The notes under the pieces: model-generated | Databases searched by the model: none | Seen by the model: only the letters and a program-made list of their open reading frames with translations | What the model was told of the DNA's origin: nothing | Origin: Opitutia bacterium | GTDB lineage: Bacteria; Verrucomicrobiota; Verrucomicrobiia; Opitutales; Opitutaceae | NCBI GenBank assembly: GCA_016187945.1 | Contig: JACPIT010000009.1 | Span: 1-64,000 of the forward strand | DNA length: 64,000 bases | Reading direction: 5' to 3' | Position numbers and translations under genes: made by a program | Shown here: piece after piece, positions 55,976 to 64,000 of the stretch | How the letters are laid out: every line of letters begins with the position of its first letter | How positions within the stretch are numbered: position 1 is the stretch's first letter

Positions 55976-55999
55976 GTAGCAGCGCTCGTCAGAGCGCTG
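55976..55999. repeat. GTAG-footed hairpin
   Basis: GTAGC then AGCGCTC-GTCA-GAGCGCT. Confidence 0.6.
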
Positions 56000-56080
56000 T
56001 TCCGCCCGCCCGCGTCGCTTGCTGTCACGCCCGCAAGCTTGCCGCCCCTCCGTCCTCGGTCCTGAGTCCCCCCGTCCGCC

Positions 56081-57196
56081 GTGCTCCCCGCGCCTCTCCG
56101 CCTCGCCCCCGACCACGCCCGCCGCTTCACGCGGCGCGCGCTGCTCCTCGACTCTCCCGCCGCCGACGTCGCCGGCGCCCTCGCCCACCTCGGCTACGTG
56201 CAAATCGACCCGCTCAACATTTGCGGCCGCATGCACGACCTCATCCTGCGCAACCGCGTGGTCGGCTACCGCGAAGGCGACCTCATGCGCCACCTGCACG
56301 GCGATGCGTCCGTCAAGACCGCCGCCGAGCGCACCGCCTTCGAGCACCACCACCCCGAGACCGGCATCCTCGTCGCCTTCGGCCACGAAGCCTGGCCGCA
56401 CCTCCTCGCCGCCATGCGTCGCCGCACGCACCGCTCCGGCCCGTGGGCCGGCCGCCTCTCCGCGAAACAAAAAACGCTCGCCGAAAAACTCCTCGCCGAA
56501 ATCGCCGCCCGCGGCCCGCTCAGCGCCGAAGATTTCGACGACCACGGCCGAGCCCGCCAGGTCTGGGGCGCTTCGTCGCTCGTGAAAGCGACGCTCCAGA
56601 AACTTTTCTTCCACGGCCGCCTCCTCCTCGCCAAACGCGGCCAAGGCAACCGCCGCTTCTACGATCTCCCCGAGCGCATCCTGCCGGCCGCCGTGCTCAC
56701 GCTCCGCGAAGCAACCCGCCGCGACACCGCCCGCTGGTCCGCCGAGCTGAAACTCCGCCAGCGCCGCCTCTGCACCCTCAAGCGCACCGAACTTCCGCTC
56801 GTCGCCGACCTCGTCCAACCGATTACCGTCGAAAACTGCCCGCCGCTCTACTGCCTCCGCACCGACCTGTCGCTGCTCGATCTCTCAACTCTCACCTCTC
56901 ACCTCTCAACTTCCCCCCTCCTCCTCGCCCCGCTCGACCCGCTGATCTACGACCGACGCGTCACGTCCGCCCTCTGGAATTTCGACTACACCTGGGAAGC
57001 CTACACGCCGCCCGCGAAACGCGTGCGCGGTCACTACTCGCTCCCGATCCTCGCCGGCACCGACCTCGTCGGCCACGTCGACCCCAAAGCCGACCGCACC
57101 GCCCGCCGCCTCCGCATCGCAGCCCGCTCCGTGAGACGCGGCCACCGCACCGCCGACGCCACTCGCGCCCTCGCGCACTGGCTCGGCCTCGAGTAG
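56081..57196 (+). CDS. AlkZ/YcaQ-like winged-helix DNA glycosylase-type protein
   Basis: A 371-residue protein of the HTH_42/YcaQ family, three winged-helix units with a beta barrel; AlkZ and YcaQ unhook interstrand crosslinks. The Q-x-D catalytic motif is present as LGYVQIDPLNICGRMHDLIL. LVKATLQKLFFHGRLLLAKR and LAPLDPLIYDRRVTSALWNF are further family segments. Directly before the latter, DLSTLTSHLSTSPLLL is coded by a CTCTCACCTCTCAAC simple repeat (about 56882-56915) and seems to be a small insertion. It starts at GTG 56081. The stop TAG is in a GTAGCGCCGG repeat remnant. Confidence 0.86.
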   Translation: MLPAPLRLAPDHARRFTRRALLLDSPAADVAGALAHLGYVQIDPLNICGRMHDLILRNRVVGYREGDLMRHLHGDASVKTAAERTAFEHHHPETGILVAFGHEAWPHLLAAMRRRTHRSGPWAGRLSAKQKTLAEKLLAEIAARGPLSAEDFDDHGRARQVWGASSLVKATLQKLFFHGRLLLAKRGQGNRRFYDLPERILPAAVLTLREATRRDTARWSAELKLRQRRLCTLKRTELPLVADLVQPITVENCPPLYCLRTDLSLLDLSTLTSHLSTSPLLLAPLDPLIYDRRVTSALWNFDYTWEAYTPPAKRVRGHYSLPILAGTDLVGHVDPKADRTARRLRIAARSVRRGHRTADATRALAHWLGLE

Positions 57197-57282
57197 CGCC
57201 GGTTTCTACCCAGCGGGAAGCGCCCCCCCCCCCCGCCGCCACCGATCGCTGTCCGTGCCCCCACCGCAACCGCCCCGAGCGC

Positions 57283-57302
57283 AATGTTCTTATTAAGCGA
57301 CA
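57283..57302. repeat. 20-base direct repeat, copy 1
   Basis: AATGTTCTTATTAAGCGACA; one mismatch to copy 2, start-to-start distance 91 bases. Confidence 0.65.
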
Positions 57303-57373
57303 TCGCGCCCCCCGACCGCTCGCTCCGCTTCTCGGTGAAAACGACATTCTCGTTTACCGTCGGTCGCCGGCCG

Positions 57374-57393
57374 AATGTTCCTATTAAGCGACA
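57374..57393. repeat. 20-base direct repeat, copy 2
   Basis: AATGTTCCTATTAAGCGACA, same strand as copy 1. Confidence 0.65.
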
Positions 57394-57516
57394 ACACGAC
57401 GTAAACGTCCAACCTGGGGCGGCCCCCGTGCCAGACCTCATCCGGAAATTTTCTCGCCCCTCCCCTCGCCTCCGCGCTTGATCGCCGCACGGGCCGTCAC
57501 GCAGTGTGCACAGTTT

Positions 57517-59339
<1,823 letters not shown>

Positions 59340-59343
<4 letters not shown>

Positions 59344-59567
59344 GGCCGGCCTGCGACCGGCCCCAAATACCCACGAGACACACGAGGGGACACGTAAACG
59401 GATACATCACCCGATTTCTATCATTCTGAGCACCGCGAAGAATCCAGTCATGCCCGCACCGCACGTCCTCCTGGATTCTTCGCGACGCTCAGAATGACAG
59501 ACATCGTGCTCTGGTTTCCCTTTCGTCTGCTTCGCCGCAACTCAGGCCGGTCGCAGACCGGCCCTAC
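59340..59567. repeat. Wide REPIN-like element with nested inverted repeat
   Basis: GTAG foot with GGCCGGCCTGCGACCGGCC at the recQ stop, and an inverted GGCCGGTCGCAGACCGGCC ending in CTAC (59564-59567). The arms are 228 bases apart instead of about 90, because a separate inverted repeat (59421-59497) lies between them. Confidence 0.7.
59421..59497. repeat. 27-base inverted repeat, TCATTCTGAGC type
   Basis: Arms 59421-59447 and 59471-59497 (TCATTCTGAGC..GCGAAGAATCCAG and its complement) differ at two positions, loop 23 bases. It resembles non-autonomous insertion remnants and is nested in the REPIN-like element. Confidence 0.75.
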
Positions 59568-59569
59568 CC

Positions 59570-60460
59570 TCAAAACGGCATAAACCCACCGCCGCCGCCG
59601 AAGAGCGTGTGCATCAGGAACACCGAGAGGAACGAGCCGACCACGATCGAAAACGTCTTCGAGGTGAGCGTGATCGTCACCGCCTGCGAGAGCGACTGGT
59701 TATAGCTCACCTTGCGCAGCACGACGACCAGCACGATCGCCGCGGTCGCCTCGTCGGCATACATCGTCGAACCCATCCCGAGCGCCCACAGCGCGATCGC
59801 ACCGACGACGGCACGCGTCACCGTGTCCGCCAGCGCCGCCATCGCGAGGCCGAACCACGAAATCTCCACGCTCCAATACTTCGTCGTGAGCCACAGCGCC
59901 GCGAGCATCATGAGCGCCTTGATAATCAGTTCGACGACGAACGTCACCCAACGCGGCGGCCCGGCGTCGGAGTGCGATTCGTGCGCCGGCGGATTCTCCA
60001 TCGCTTCGATTTCTTTCTCCATCTTCGCCCGCGTCGCCGCTTCCTCCTCGATCAATTCCTGTTCTGCGCTCTTCGCTTTTGCCTTTTCGGTCGCCTTCGC
60101 GGCATCCGCCAGCGCGGGCTTCTCCTCGGGTTTCGTCGGCGCCACCGCGTTTTCCTTCGCCGGCTCGACCGGGGCCGCGACCGGAGCCGCGAGCGGAACG
60201 GGCGCCGTCGTCGCCGTCTCGGCGGCGGGTGGCGCGCCCGGCCCTTCGGCGACTGCGATGCCTTGCACGACGGCAACCTTGCCGTCCTCGAGCTCGATGC
60301 GTCCGCTCTTGTAGAGCAAAATCTCGCGCGTGCCGCGCTTGAGGTCGGACGCGGGCTTGCCGAGCTCCTGGATCACCTCCGCGCGGCCTTGTCCGTAATA
60401 GACTGCCGACGCCTGCACCGTCGCCAGAGTGAATGCGACTGCGAGGAGGAAAAATCGCAT
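59570..60460 (-). CDS. Exported protein with BamE-like segment and membrane C-terminus
   Basis: A 296-residue protein with a signal peptide (MRFFLLAVAFTLATVQASA). Residues 20-65 (YYGQGRAEVIQELGKPASDL, RGTREILLYKSGRIELEDGK) resemble the SmpA/BamE fold. A proline/alanine linker and an acidic helix follow (QELIEEEAATRAKMEKEIEA), then four membrane segments (starting WVTFVVELIIKALMMLAALW). So a small periplasmic domain is joined to an integral membrane part; function unknown. It starts at ATG 60460 in preference to 60478 by signal-peptide shape. Confidence 0.8.
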   Translation of the reverse strand: MRFFLLAVAFTLATVQASAVYYGQGRAEVIQELGKPASDLKRGTREILLYKSGRIELEDGKVAVVQGIAVAEGPGAPPAAETATTAPVPLAAPVAAPVEPAKENAVAPTKPEEKPALADAAKATEKAKAKSAEQELIEEEAATRAKMEKEIEAMENPPAHESHSDAGPPRWVTFVVELIIKALMMLAALWLTTKYWSVEISWFGLAMAALADTVTRAVVGAIALWALGMGSTMYADEATAAIVLVVVLRKVSYNQSLSQAVTITLTSKTFSIVVGSFLSVFLMHTLFGGGGGFMPF

Positions 60461-60660
60461 GCGCCGTAGAAACCGCACCGCGCCGCGCCCAGCAAGCCGA
60501 TTCCCGTCAACGCCGCGTCAAAATCCCTCGGTGTTTCCCGAAGTCGAAAATACCGGCGCGCCGCCGCACCGGTTCCGCCCATCGCGCCGCCACGCCGCGA
60601 GCGGCCGCGCCGCCGTATCTGCGCGCTTGCACGCCGCCGCCGTTCGGCAACGGATGACTC

Positions 60661-61398
60661 ATGCCCGCCGCGCCCGCACCGCTCGCCGAGAACGAGCCCT
60701 TCGCCTTCCACGGCGAACGTGTCGAGTCCGCGCGACTCGTCTCGCCCGCCGAAGCAAAACGCCTGCGCGCCGCGAGGAACGTCACCGGCAAGCCAAACGC
60801 GGACGTGCTGCGCGAGTTCATCGGCATCGCACCGAACGGCGACGAGCGCCGCGCCACCGCGATCGATTTTCCGAGCGAGATGACCGCCGCCGAAGCGCAG
60901 CTCTACGCTGCGCCGTTCGCCACGCTCGCGCGCGTCGGCGCCACGCTGCACAGCGCGGGACGCGACGGCGCTCTGCGCAACGCCCTCGCCCGCCTCGAAC
61001 GTTTTCTCGCCTGCCCGGCGGACGAAACCGAACCGACCTTCGCGTGGATCGAAGGCGAGGTGTTGCCGGACGACTCGCTCGTCGTCTGGGCACGCGACGA
61101 CGACTTCGGCGCCGGCGCGCTCGCGTCGCGAGCGTTCGCGCGCTGGTGCGGAGAATGCCGCGGCGATGCGCTCTCGGCGCTGCGCTCTTTCCCGTTCCCG
61201 TGGTCGCCGGCGACGCCGCTGAGTTCGCTCACGCGCGCGCAAGAAGAACAGCGTTTCGCGCTCGCCCGCGCGGCACGCGCCGAAGACGCCGACGCGATCG
61301 AAGCCTCACTCGCAGCCGCCTACGGCTGGCCAACCGACCTCGACGACGCGGAATTGCTCGCACGCCTCACCGCGCTGCACGCGCAGCGAAAACTGTAG
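60661..61398 (+). CDS. Orphan C-terminal domain of an MmeI-type DNA methyltransferase
   Basis: A 245-residue soluble protein without any methyltransferase catalytic motif (no FxGxG, no NPPY). From memory its segments match the C-terminal recognition part of MmeI-like enzymes: NADVLREFIGI, AIDFPSEMTAAEAQLYAAPF, DDSLVVWARDDDFGAGALAS with SRAFARW, FPFPW, and the final IEASLAAAYGWPTDLDDAEL with LARLTALHAQR. It may be a trimmed leftover or a stand-alone specificity domain. It starts at ATG 60661. The stop TAG is in the foot of the next repeat. Confidence 0.72.
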   Translation: MPAAPAPLAENEPFAFHGERVESARLVSPAEAKRLRAARNVTGKPNADVLREFIGIAPNGDERRATAIDFPSEMTAAEAQLYAAPFATLARVGATLHSAGRDGALRNALARLERFLACPADETEPTFAWIEGEVLPDDSLVVWARDDDFGAGALASRAFARWCGECRGDALSALRSFPFPWSPATPLSSLTRAQEEQRFALARAARAEDADAIEASLAAAYGWPTDLDDAELLARLTALHAQRKL

Positions 61399-61468
61399 GA
61401 GCGGCTTTACGCCGCGATTGGCTCGACGCCGGTGCCGCGTTCGAATCGCGGCGTAAAGCCGCTCCTAC
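61395..61468. repeat. REPIN-like element, GGAGCGGCTTTACGCC family
   Basis: GTAG (61395-61398, containing the stop of the gene before) with GAGCGGCTTTACGCCGC, and inverted GCGGCGTAAAGCCGCTC ending CTAC (61465-61468). The two outer arms are perfect complements. Confidence 0.82.
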
Positions 61469-61492
61469 AACTCTCGCGAGCGCGGGCTGGGA

Positions 61493-61554
61493 GTAGCGCG
61501 GTGCTTCAGCCCGCGCCGAAAAATTCTCCACCGCGGGCTAAAGCACCGCGCTAC
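61493..61554. repeat. REPIN-like element, GCGCGGTGCTTCAGCCCG family
   Basis: GTAG (61493) with CGCGGTGCTTCAGCCCGCG and the inverted CGCGGGCTAAAGCACCGCG ending CTAC (61551-61554). The minus-strand TAG in that foot ends the gene at 61551. Confidence 0.82.
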
Positions 61555-61850
61555 CTCTTCCCCTCGCAGCCGAGAGTTTTCTTCAGCGCCGCCCAGAAGG
61601 CCGCGGCGACAAAACCGCCGAACGTCATCACGACAAACAACGCGATCAGCAGGCGCTTCGAGGCCGCCGCATTGTCGCCCACGAGCCGCATCTGACCGAG
61701 GATGCCTCGCGCATACCAGATCAGCATCGCGAGCACCGCGGCGCAGGTCAGCACGACGAACCACATGAAGGTTTTGCCAAGCGGCGTCCGCGGTGTTGGC
61801 GTCGGTTGCGGCTCGGGCGACGAGCCTCGCTGGCGTCTCCCTTTCGTCAC
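61551..61850 (-). CDS. Small two-helix membrane protein
   Basis: A 99-residue protein: a basic/proline-rich cytosolic start (VTKGRRQRGSSPEPQPTPTP), then two membrane helices (FMWFVVLTCAAVLAMLIWY and LLIALFVVMTFGGFVAAAFW) and a short basic end. I do not recognise it. The start is GTG 61850, overlapping the DUF885 stop (GTGA), so the two genes are coupled. The stop is in a repeat foot. Confidence 0.75.
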   Translation of the reverse strand: MTKGRRQRGSSPEPQPTPTPRTPLGKTFMWFVVLTCAAVLAMLIWYARGILGQMRLVGDNAAASKRLLIALFVVMTFGGFVAAAFWAALKKTLGCEGKR

Positions 61851-63664
61851 GGATTCCCGCCGACAAACTTCCACGACGTCCGGTGATCGCGCGGGAGTTT
61901 CGCGCCGGTCAGGCGTGCGCGGACCATTTCGATCGGCATCGTGCCGCCGCGCATGATCGCATCGTGGAAATCCTTTTCGCCCATCTTGCCGCTCTTCACG
62001 AGGTCGGCGTAGAGCGCGCGCAGTTGGATCGCGCCCATCATGTAGCCGACCTGGTAGAGCGGCGAATAGTCGCCGTTGAACGAGCGGCGCACTTCGCCGG
62101 TCGCGGTGTGGCGGTCGTGGCCGACTCGATCGACGAGGAAGTCGATGCACTGCTGCGGCGTCCAGCGGCCGAGGTGGAAATTGAGCGAAAAAATGATGCG
62201 CGCGCACCGATGGGTCCGCCAGAAGAGCGCGCCGGCGCGGTCGAGCGGCTTTTGTTGGTAACCGAGACCCCAGAGGTGCATCTCCCACCACAGCGCCCAG
62301 CCCTCGATCCAGAACGGCGTGTCGAAGAGGCGCCGGTGTTGGTTGTAGCGATCGAGATACCAGAACTGCATGTGGTGCCCCGGGATCAGTTCGTGGAAGA
62401 CCGTCGCGTGACACAGGTGGACGTTGTTCGCGCGGAGGCTGTCGAGCTTGTCCTTGTGGTCCATCGCGTCGGTCGGGAACGAGACGATGATGCGATCGCC
62501 GCCGAGGAAGAACGGATTCACCTTCTGTCGCTCGGGCGACATCATCGTCATCGTCCAGTCGTCGATCATGTGCGGCGGCACCGTCACGAGGTCGCGCTTC
62601 GTGAGGAAGTCCACCGCCTCATACGCGAGGCCTGCGATCATCTCCGGCTGGTCGCCGGGCGCGACGTAGTCCGCCTTCATTTTTTCCAACGCCTGCTTCC
62701 AGTCGTCGCCGCAGCCGAGTTCCTGCGCGACCTTCCGCCACTCGGCCTCGCACCAGGCGAATTCCTTTTCGGCGACGGCGATGAGTTGCTCGGGCGTGTA
62801 GGGAATCATCTCGTGCTCGAGATCGACCGCGAGGCCGTCGGCGCCGATCGGATCGCCGACGATCGGCTCGTCTTCGCCGGGCTTCGCACCGACGATTTTC
62901 TCGCGGAGAAACTTCGCGTAGTCGTCGAACGCGACGGTGAGTTTCTTGTAGGGCTCGCGCGTCCACCAACCGAACTCCGGGTCGTAGCCGTCGTAGTGCT
63001 TGAACCAATCGGCGAGCTGCTTGCCCGTGGCGTCGAGCTGGTTGATCGCGCGAAGTGCGACGATCTTGTTCGGCTTGAGCGCGTTCTCCGCCGGCTTGTC
63101 GCTCAGGCCCGACTCGAGGGCCTTTTTCACCGCCTCGAGTTGCACGCGCGCGTCGGCGAGCGTGGCCGCGGAGGCTTTGCCGTCCGGGCGCGCGTAGCCG
63201 CGGCGTGTTTCCTGGAGCGACTCGAGTTGCTCGAAAAACGGCAGCAGCGGCACGATCTCGGCCATGCGCTTCTGCTGGCGATCGAGGAGCGCGAGTTGGA
63301 ACTTCAGCTCGGCTTTCATCAGATGCCAGTCGATGCGACCTTCGACGCCGAGTTGCTCGTAGTTCATCGCAGCCAGCTTCGTCAGCCACGCGCGGTAGAA
63401 CTCGCCCAAACGCCGCAGGCGCAGCGGGGAATTCTCCACCGGGTGCATAACGAGCAATCCCTCGCGGTCGGCGTTGTAGCGCTCGACGAGTTCGCGCAGT
63501 TCGCTCGATTGCGGGCGCGCGAACGGCGCGAGGTCGGGCACGTAGTCGGCGGCGGGACGCTGCGCTTGCAGCGGCTGGCCGTGGCGGAAATTTTCGTCGG
63601 CGGCGCGCGCCGCGAGAGTCGAGAGGCCGAAAGCGAGCAGACAGCGGACAGCGTGGTGCTTCAT
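61847..63664 (-). CDS. Secreted DUF885-family metallopeptidase-like protein
   Basis: A 605-residue protein with a signal peptide (MKHHAVRCLLAFGLSTLAAR, cleaved near ARAA). DUF885 proteins are M32-like zinc proteins. The HExxH-type motif here is TVFHELIPGHHMQFWYLDRY (HELIPGHH), with a downstream Glu in TPFWIEGWALWWEMHLWGLG. Length and order are typical for the family; several members are predicted peptidases, none of the substrates is evident here. It starts at ATG 63664 by signal-peptide logic. A small membrane protein gene overlaps its stop. Confidence 0.9.
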   Translation of the reverse strand: MKHHAVRCLLAFGLSTLAARAADENFRHGQPLQAQRPAADYVPDLAPFARPQSSELRELVERYNADREGLLVMHPVENSPLRLRRLGEFYRAWLTKLAAMNYEQLGVEGRIDWHLMKAELKFQLALLDRQQKRMAEIVPLLPFFEQLESLQETRRGYARPDGKASAATLADARVQLEAVKKALESGLSDKPAENALKPNKIVALRAINQLDATGKQLADWFKHYDGYDPEFGWWTREPYKKLTVAFDDYAKFLREKIVGAKPGEDEPIVGDPIGADGLAVDLEHEMIPYTPEQLIAVAEKEFAWCEAEWRKVAQELGCGDDWKQALEKMKADYVAPGDQPEMIAGLAYEAVDFLTKRDLVTVPPHMIDDWTMTMMSPERQKVNPFFLGGDRIIVSFPTDAMDHKDKLDSLRANNVHLCHATVFHELIPGHHMQFWYLDRYNQHRRLFDTPFWIEGWALWWEMHLWGLGYQQKPLDRAGALFWRTHRCARIIFSLNFHLGRWTPQQCIDFLVDRVGHDRHTATGEVRRSFNGDYSPLYQVGYMMGAIQLRALYADLVKSGKMGEKDFHDAIMRGGTMPIEMVRARLTGAKLPRDHRTSWKFVGGNP

Positions 63665-63736
63665 AGGCGAACGGAGTGCGCGGAGTCTTCCGCGAAACCG
63701 CGGAGCCGCAAGCGCGAACTCCTGGGGCAGCAGCCT

Positions 63737-63806
63737 GTAGCGGCGATCTATGACCGCCGAGAGAAACTCGCGGCGGATGCGTTCGGCGGTCACAGACCGC
63801 CGCTAC
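63737..63806. repeat. REPIN-like element, GCGGCGATC family
   Basis: GTAG (63737) with GCGGCGATCTATGACCGCCG and an inverted CGGCGGTCACAGACCGCCGC ending CTAC (63803-63806). Close relative of 10856-10924. Confidence 0.8.
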
Positions 63807-63810
63807 AGGT

Positions 63811-64000
63811 TCACTTCACCGCACGCCACACCGCCATCGGGGCGAGGCCGCGGTTGTTCCAGGCGAAATACGGGATCGCAGTCGCGCCGTCGACGTCGAG
63901 CGTCACGAGGCGTCCGAGCGGGCTGCTCTGCTCGCGGGTCACCGTGTGTGGCCCCGCAGAGATCGCGGTCGGCAGCGGCTGGTCAGCTTGTTCGAAACAA
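63811..64000 (-). CDS. 3' end of a GH127 (DUF1680) beta-L-arabinofuranosidase-like gene
   Basis: The minus strand is open from the window end to TGA at 63813-63811, giving a 62-residue C-terminus. The last residues are IPYFAWNNRGLAPMAVWRAV then K. PYxAWxNRGxxxMxVW is the strongly conserved end of DUF1680/GH127 beta-L-arabinofuranosidases, which remove terminal arabinofuranose from plant-type glycans. Most of the gene lies outside the window, so activity cannot be checked. Confidence 0.75.
   Translation of the reverse strand, partial: CFEQADQPLPTAISAGPHTVTREQSSPLGRLVTLDVDGATAIPYFAWNNRGLAPMAVWRAVK

Larger units (their letters stand above)
55777..56080. other. Intergenic region with terminator and repeat fragments
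   Basis: No gene is seen. The region holds a terminator (55808-55834), a half REP hairpin GCGGTCTATGACCGC (55882-55900) and a GTAG-footed hairpin (55976-55999). Confidence 0.55.
57197..57516. other. Intergenic region with C-tract and direct repeats
   Basis: No gene is seen. It contains a run of 12 C (57223-57234) and two copies of AATGTTC(T/C)TATTAAGCGACA (57283-57302 and 57374-57393), the most AT-rich motif in the neighbourhood. Could be promoter or binding sites for recQ. Confidence 0.5.

Noticed and set aside
57223-57393. CRISPR-like array or plasmid-type iterons
   Set aside because: Only two copies of the 20-base motif exist, 91 bases apart, with no cas or replication gene nearby.
61395-61554. 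Rho-independent terminators at the GTAG-footed hairpins
   Set aside because: The stems are GC-rich but lack T-runs, and the same form occurs in pairs and beside gene starts. Repeat identity explains them better, though they may also weaken transcription.

Overview
The window is GC-rich (about 65-70 %), densely coded bacterial DNA. Gene content and style (aspS, gpmI, recF, gmhA, flotillin/NfeD, DUF1680/GH127, S9-like secreted proteins, DUF2934, and many GTAG-footed palindromic repeats between genes) suggest Verrucomicrobiota, most likely Opitutaceae. This is inference from protein flavour; there is no rRNA or tRNA gene in the window to confirm it. About 52 credible protein genes are present, including two cut by the window ends. 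No CRISPR array, tRNA, rRNA or recognisable transposase was seen.

Layout. 1-5.7 kb: aspS, a zeta-toxin-like P-loop protein and gpmI, each followed by a strong hairpin terminator, then a small conserved-looking gene (5426-5737). 5.7-10.8 kb: a 5-kb block flanked by imperfect 57-bp direct repeats of that small gene's 3' end. It holds three tightly packed minus-strand genes: a large exported protein, a VirD4/TraG-like coupling ATPase and a small protein resembling the toxin domain of polymorphic toxins. This is the best candidate for an undescribed system here. 11-15.8 kb: ferrochelatase, a four-PAS hybrid histidine kinase and a VapBC pair. 15.8-26.1 kb: an eight-gene minus-strand operon for a membrane complex related to group 4 hydrogenases and complex I. 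Its large subunit lacks the cysteines that bind NiFe, so it looks like an Ehr-type (energy-converting hydrogenase related) complex. It has two near-duplicate NuoL-like subunits separated by a gene fusing a helix-turn-helix to a PTS EIIA domain.

26.4-31.8 kb: SulP transporter, ruvC, TauE-like exporter, recF and gmhA. 31.9-37.9 kb: two tandem secreted S9-like proteins whose nucleophile serine looks lost, a DUF2934 protein, a soluble chemoreceptor with its sensor domain at the C-terminus, and a cyclophilin. 37.9-45.4 kb: a secreted metallopeptidase-like protein, ald, a GIDE-LemA fusion, folA, a gamma-carbonic-anhydrase-like protein and a CNT nucleoside transporter. 45.6-49.1 kb: a flotillin (FloA)/NfeD membrane operon. 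49.4-64 kb: an aldose epimerase, TatA, an ABC-2 exporter, an Smr protein, an AlkZ/YcaQ-like protein, recQ, a BamE-like membrane protein, an orphan MmeI-like methyltransferase C-terminal domain, a DUF885 metallopeptidase and the end of a GH127 gene.

A theme across the window is a set of REPIN-like repeats: inverted pairs of hairpins with GTAG feet but several unrelated stem sequences. In about ten genes the TAG of the foot is the stop codon of the neighbouring gene, on either strand, and in one place both convergent genes stop inside the two feet of one element.
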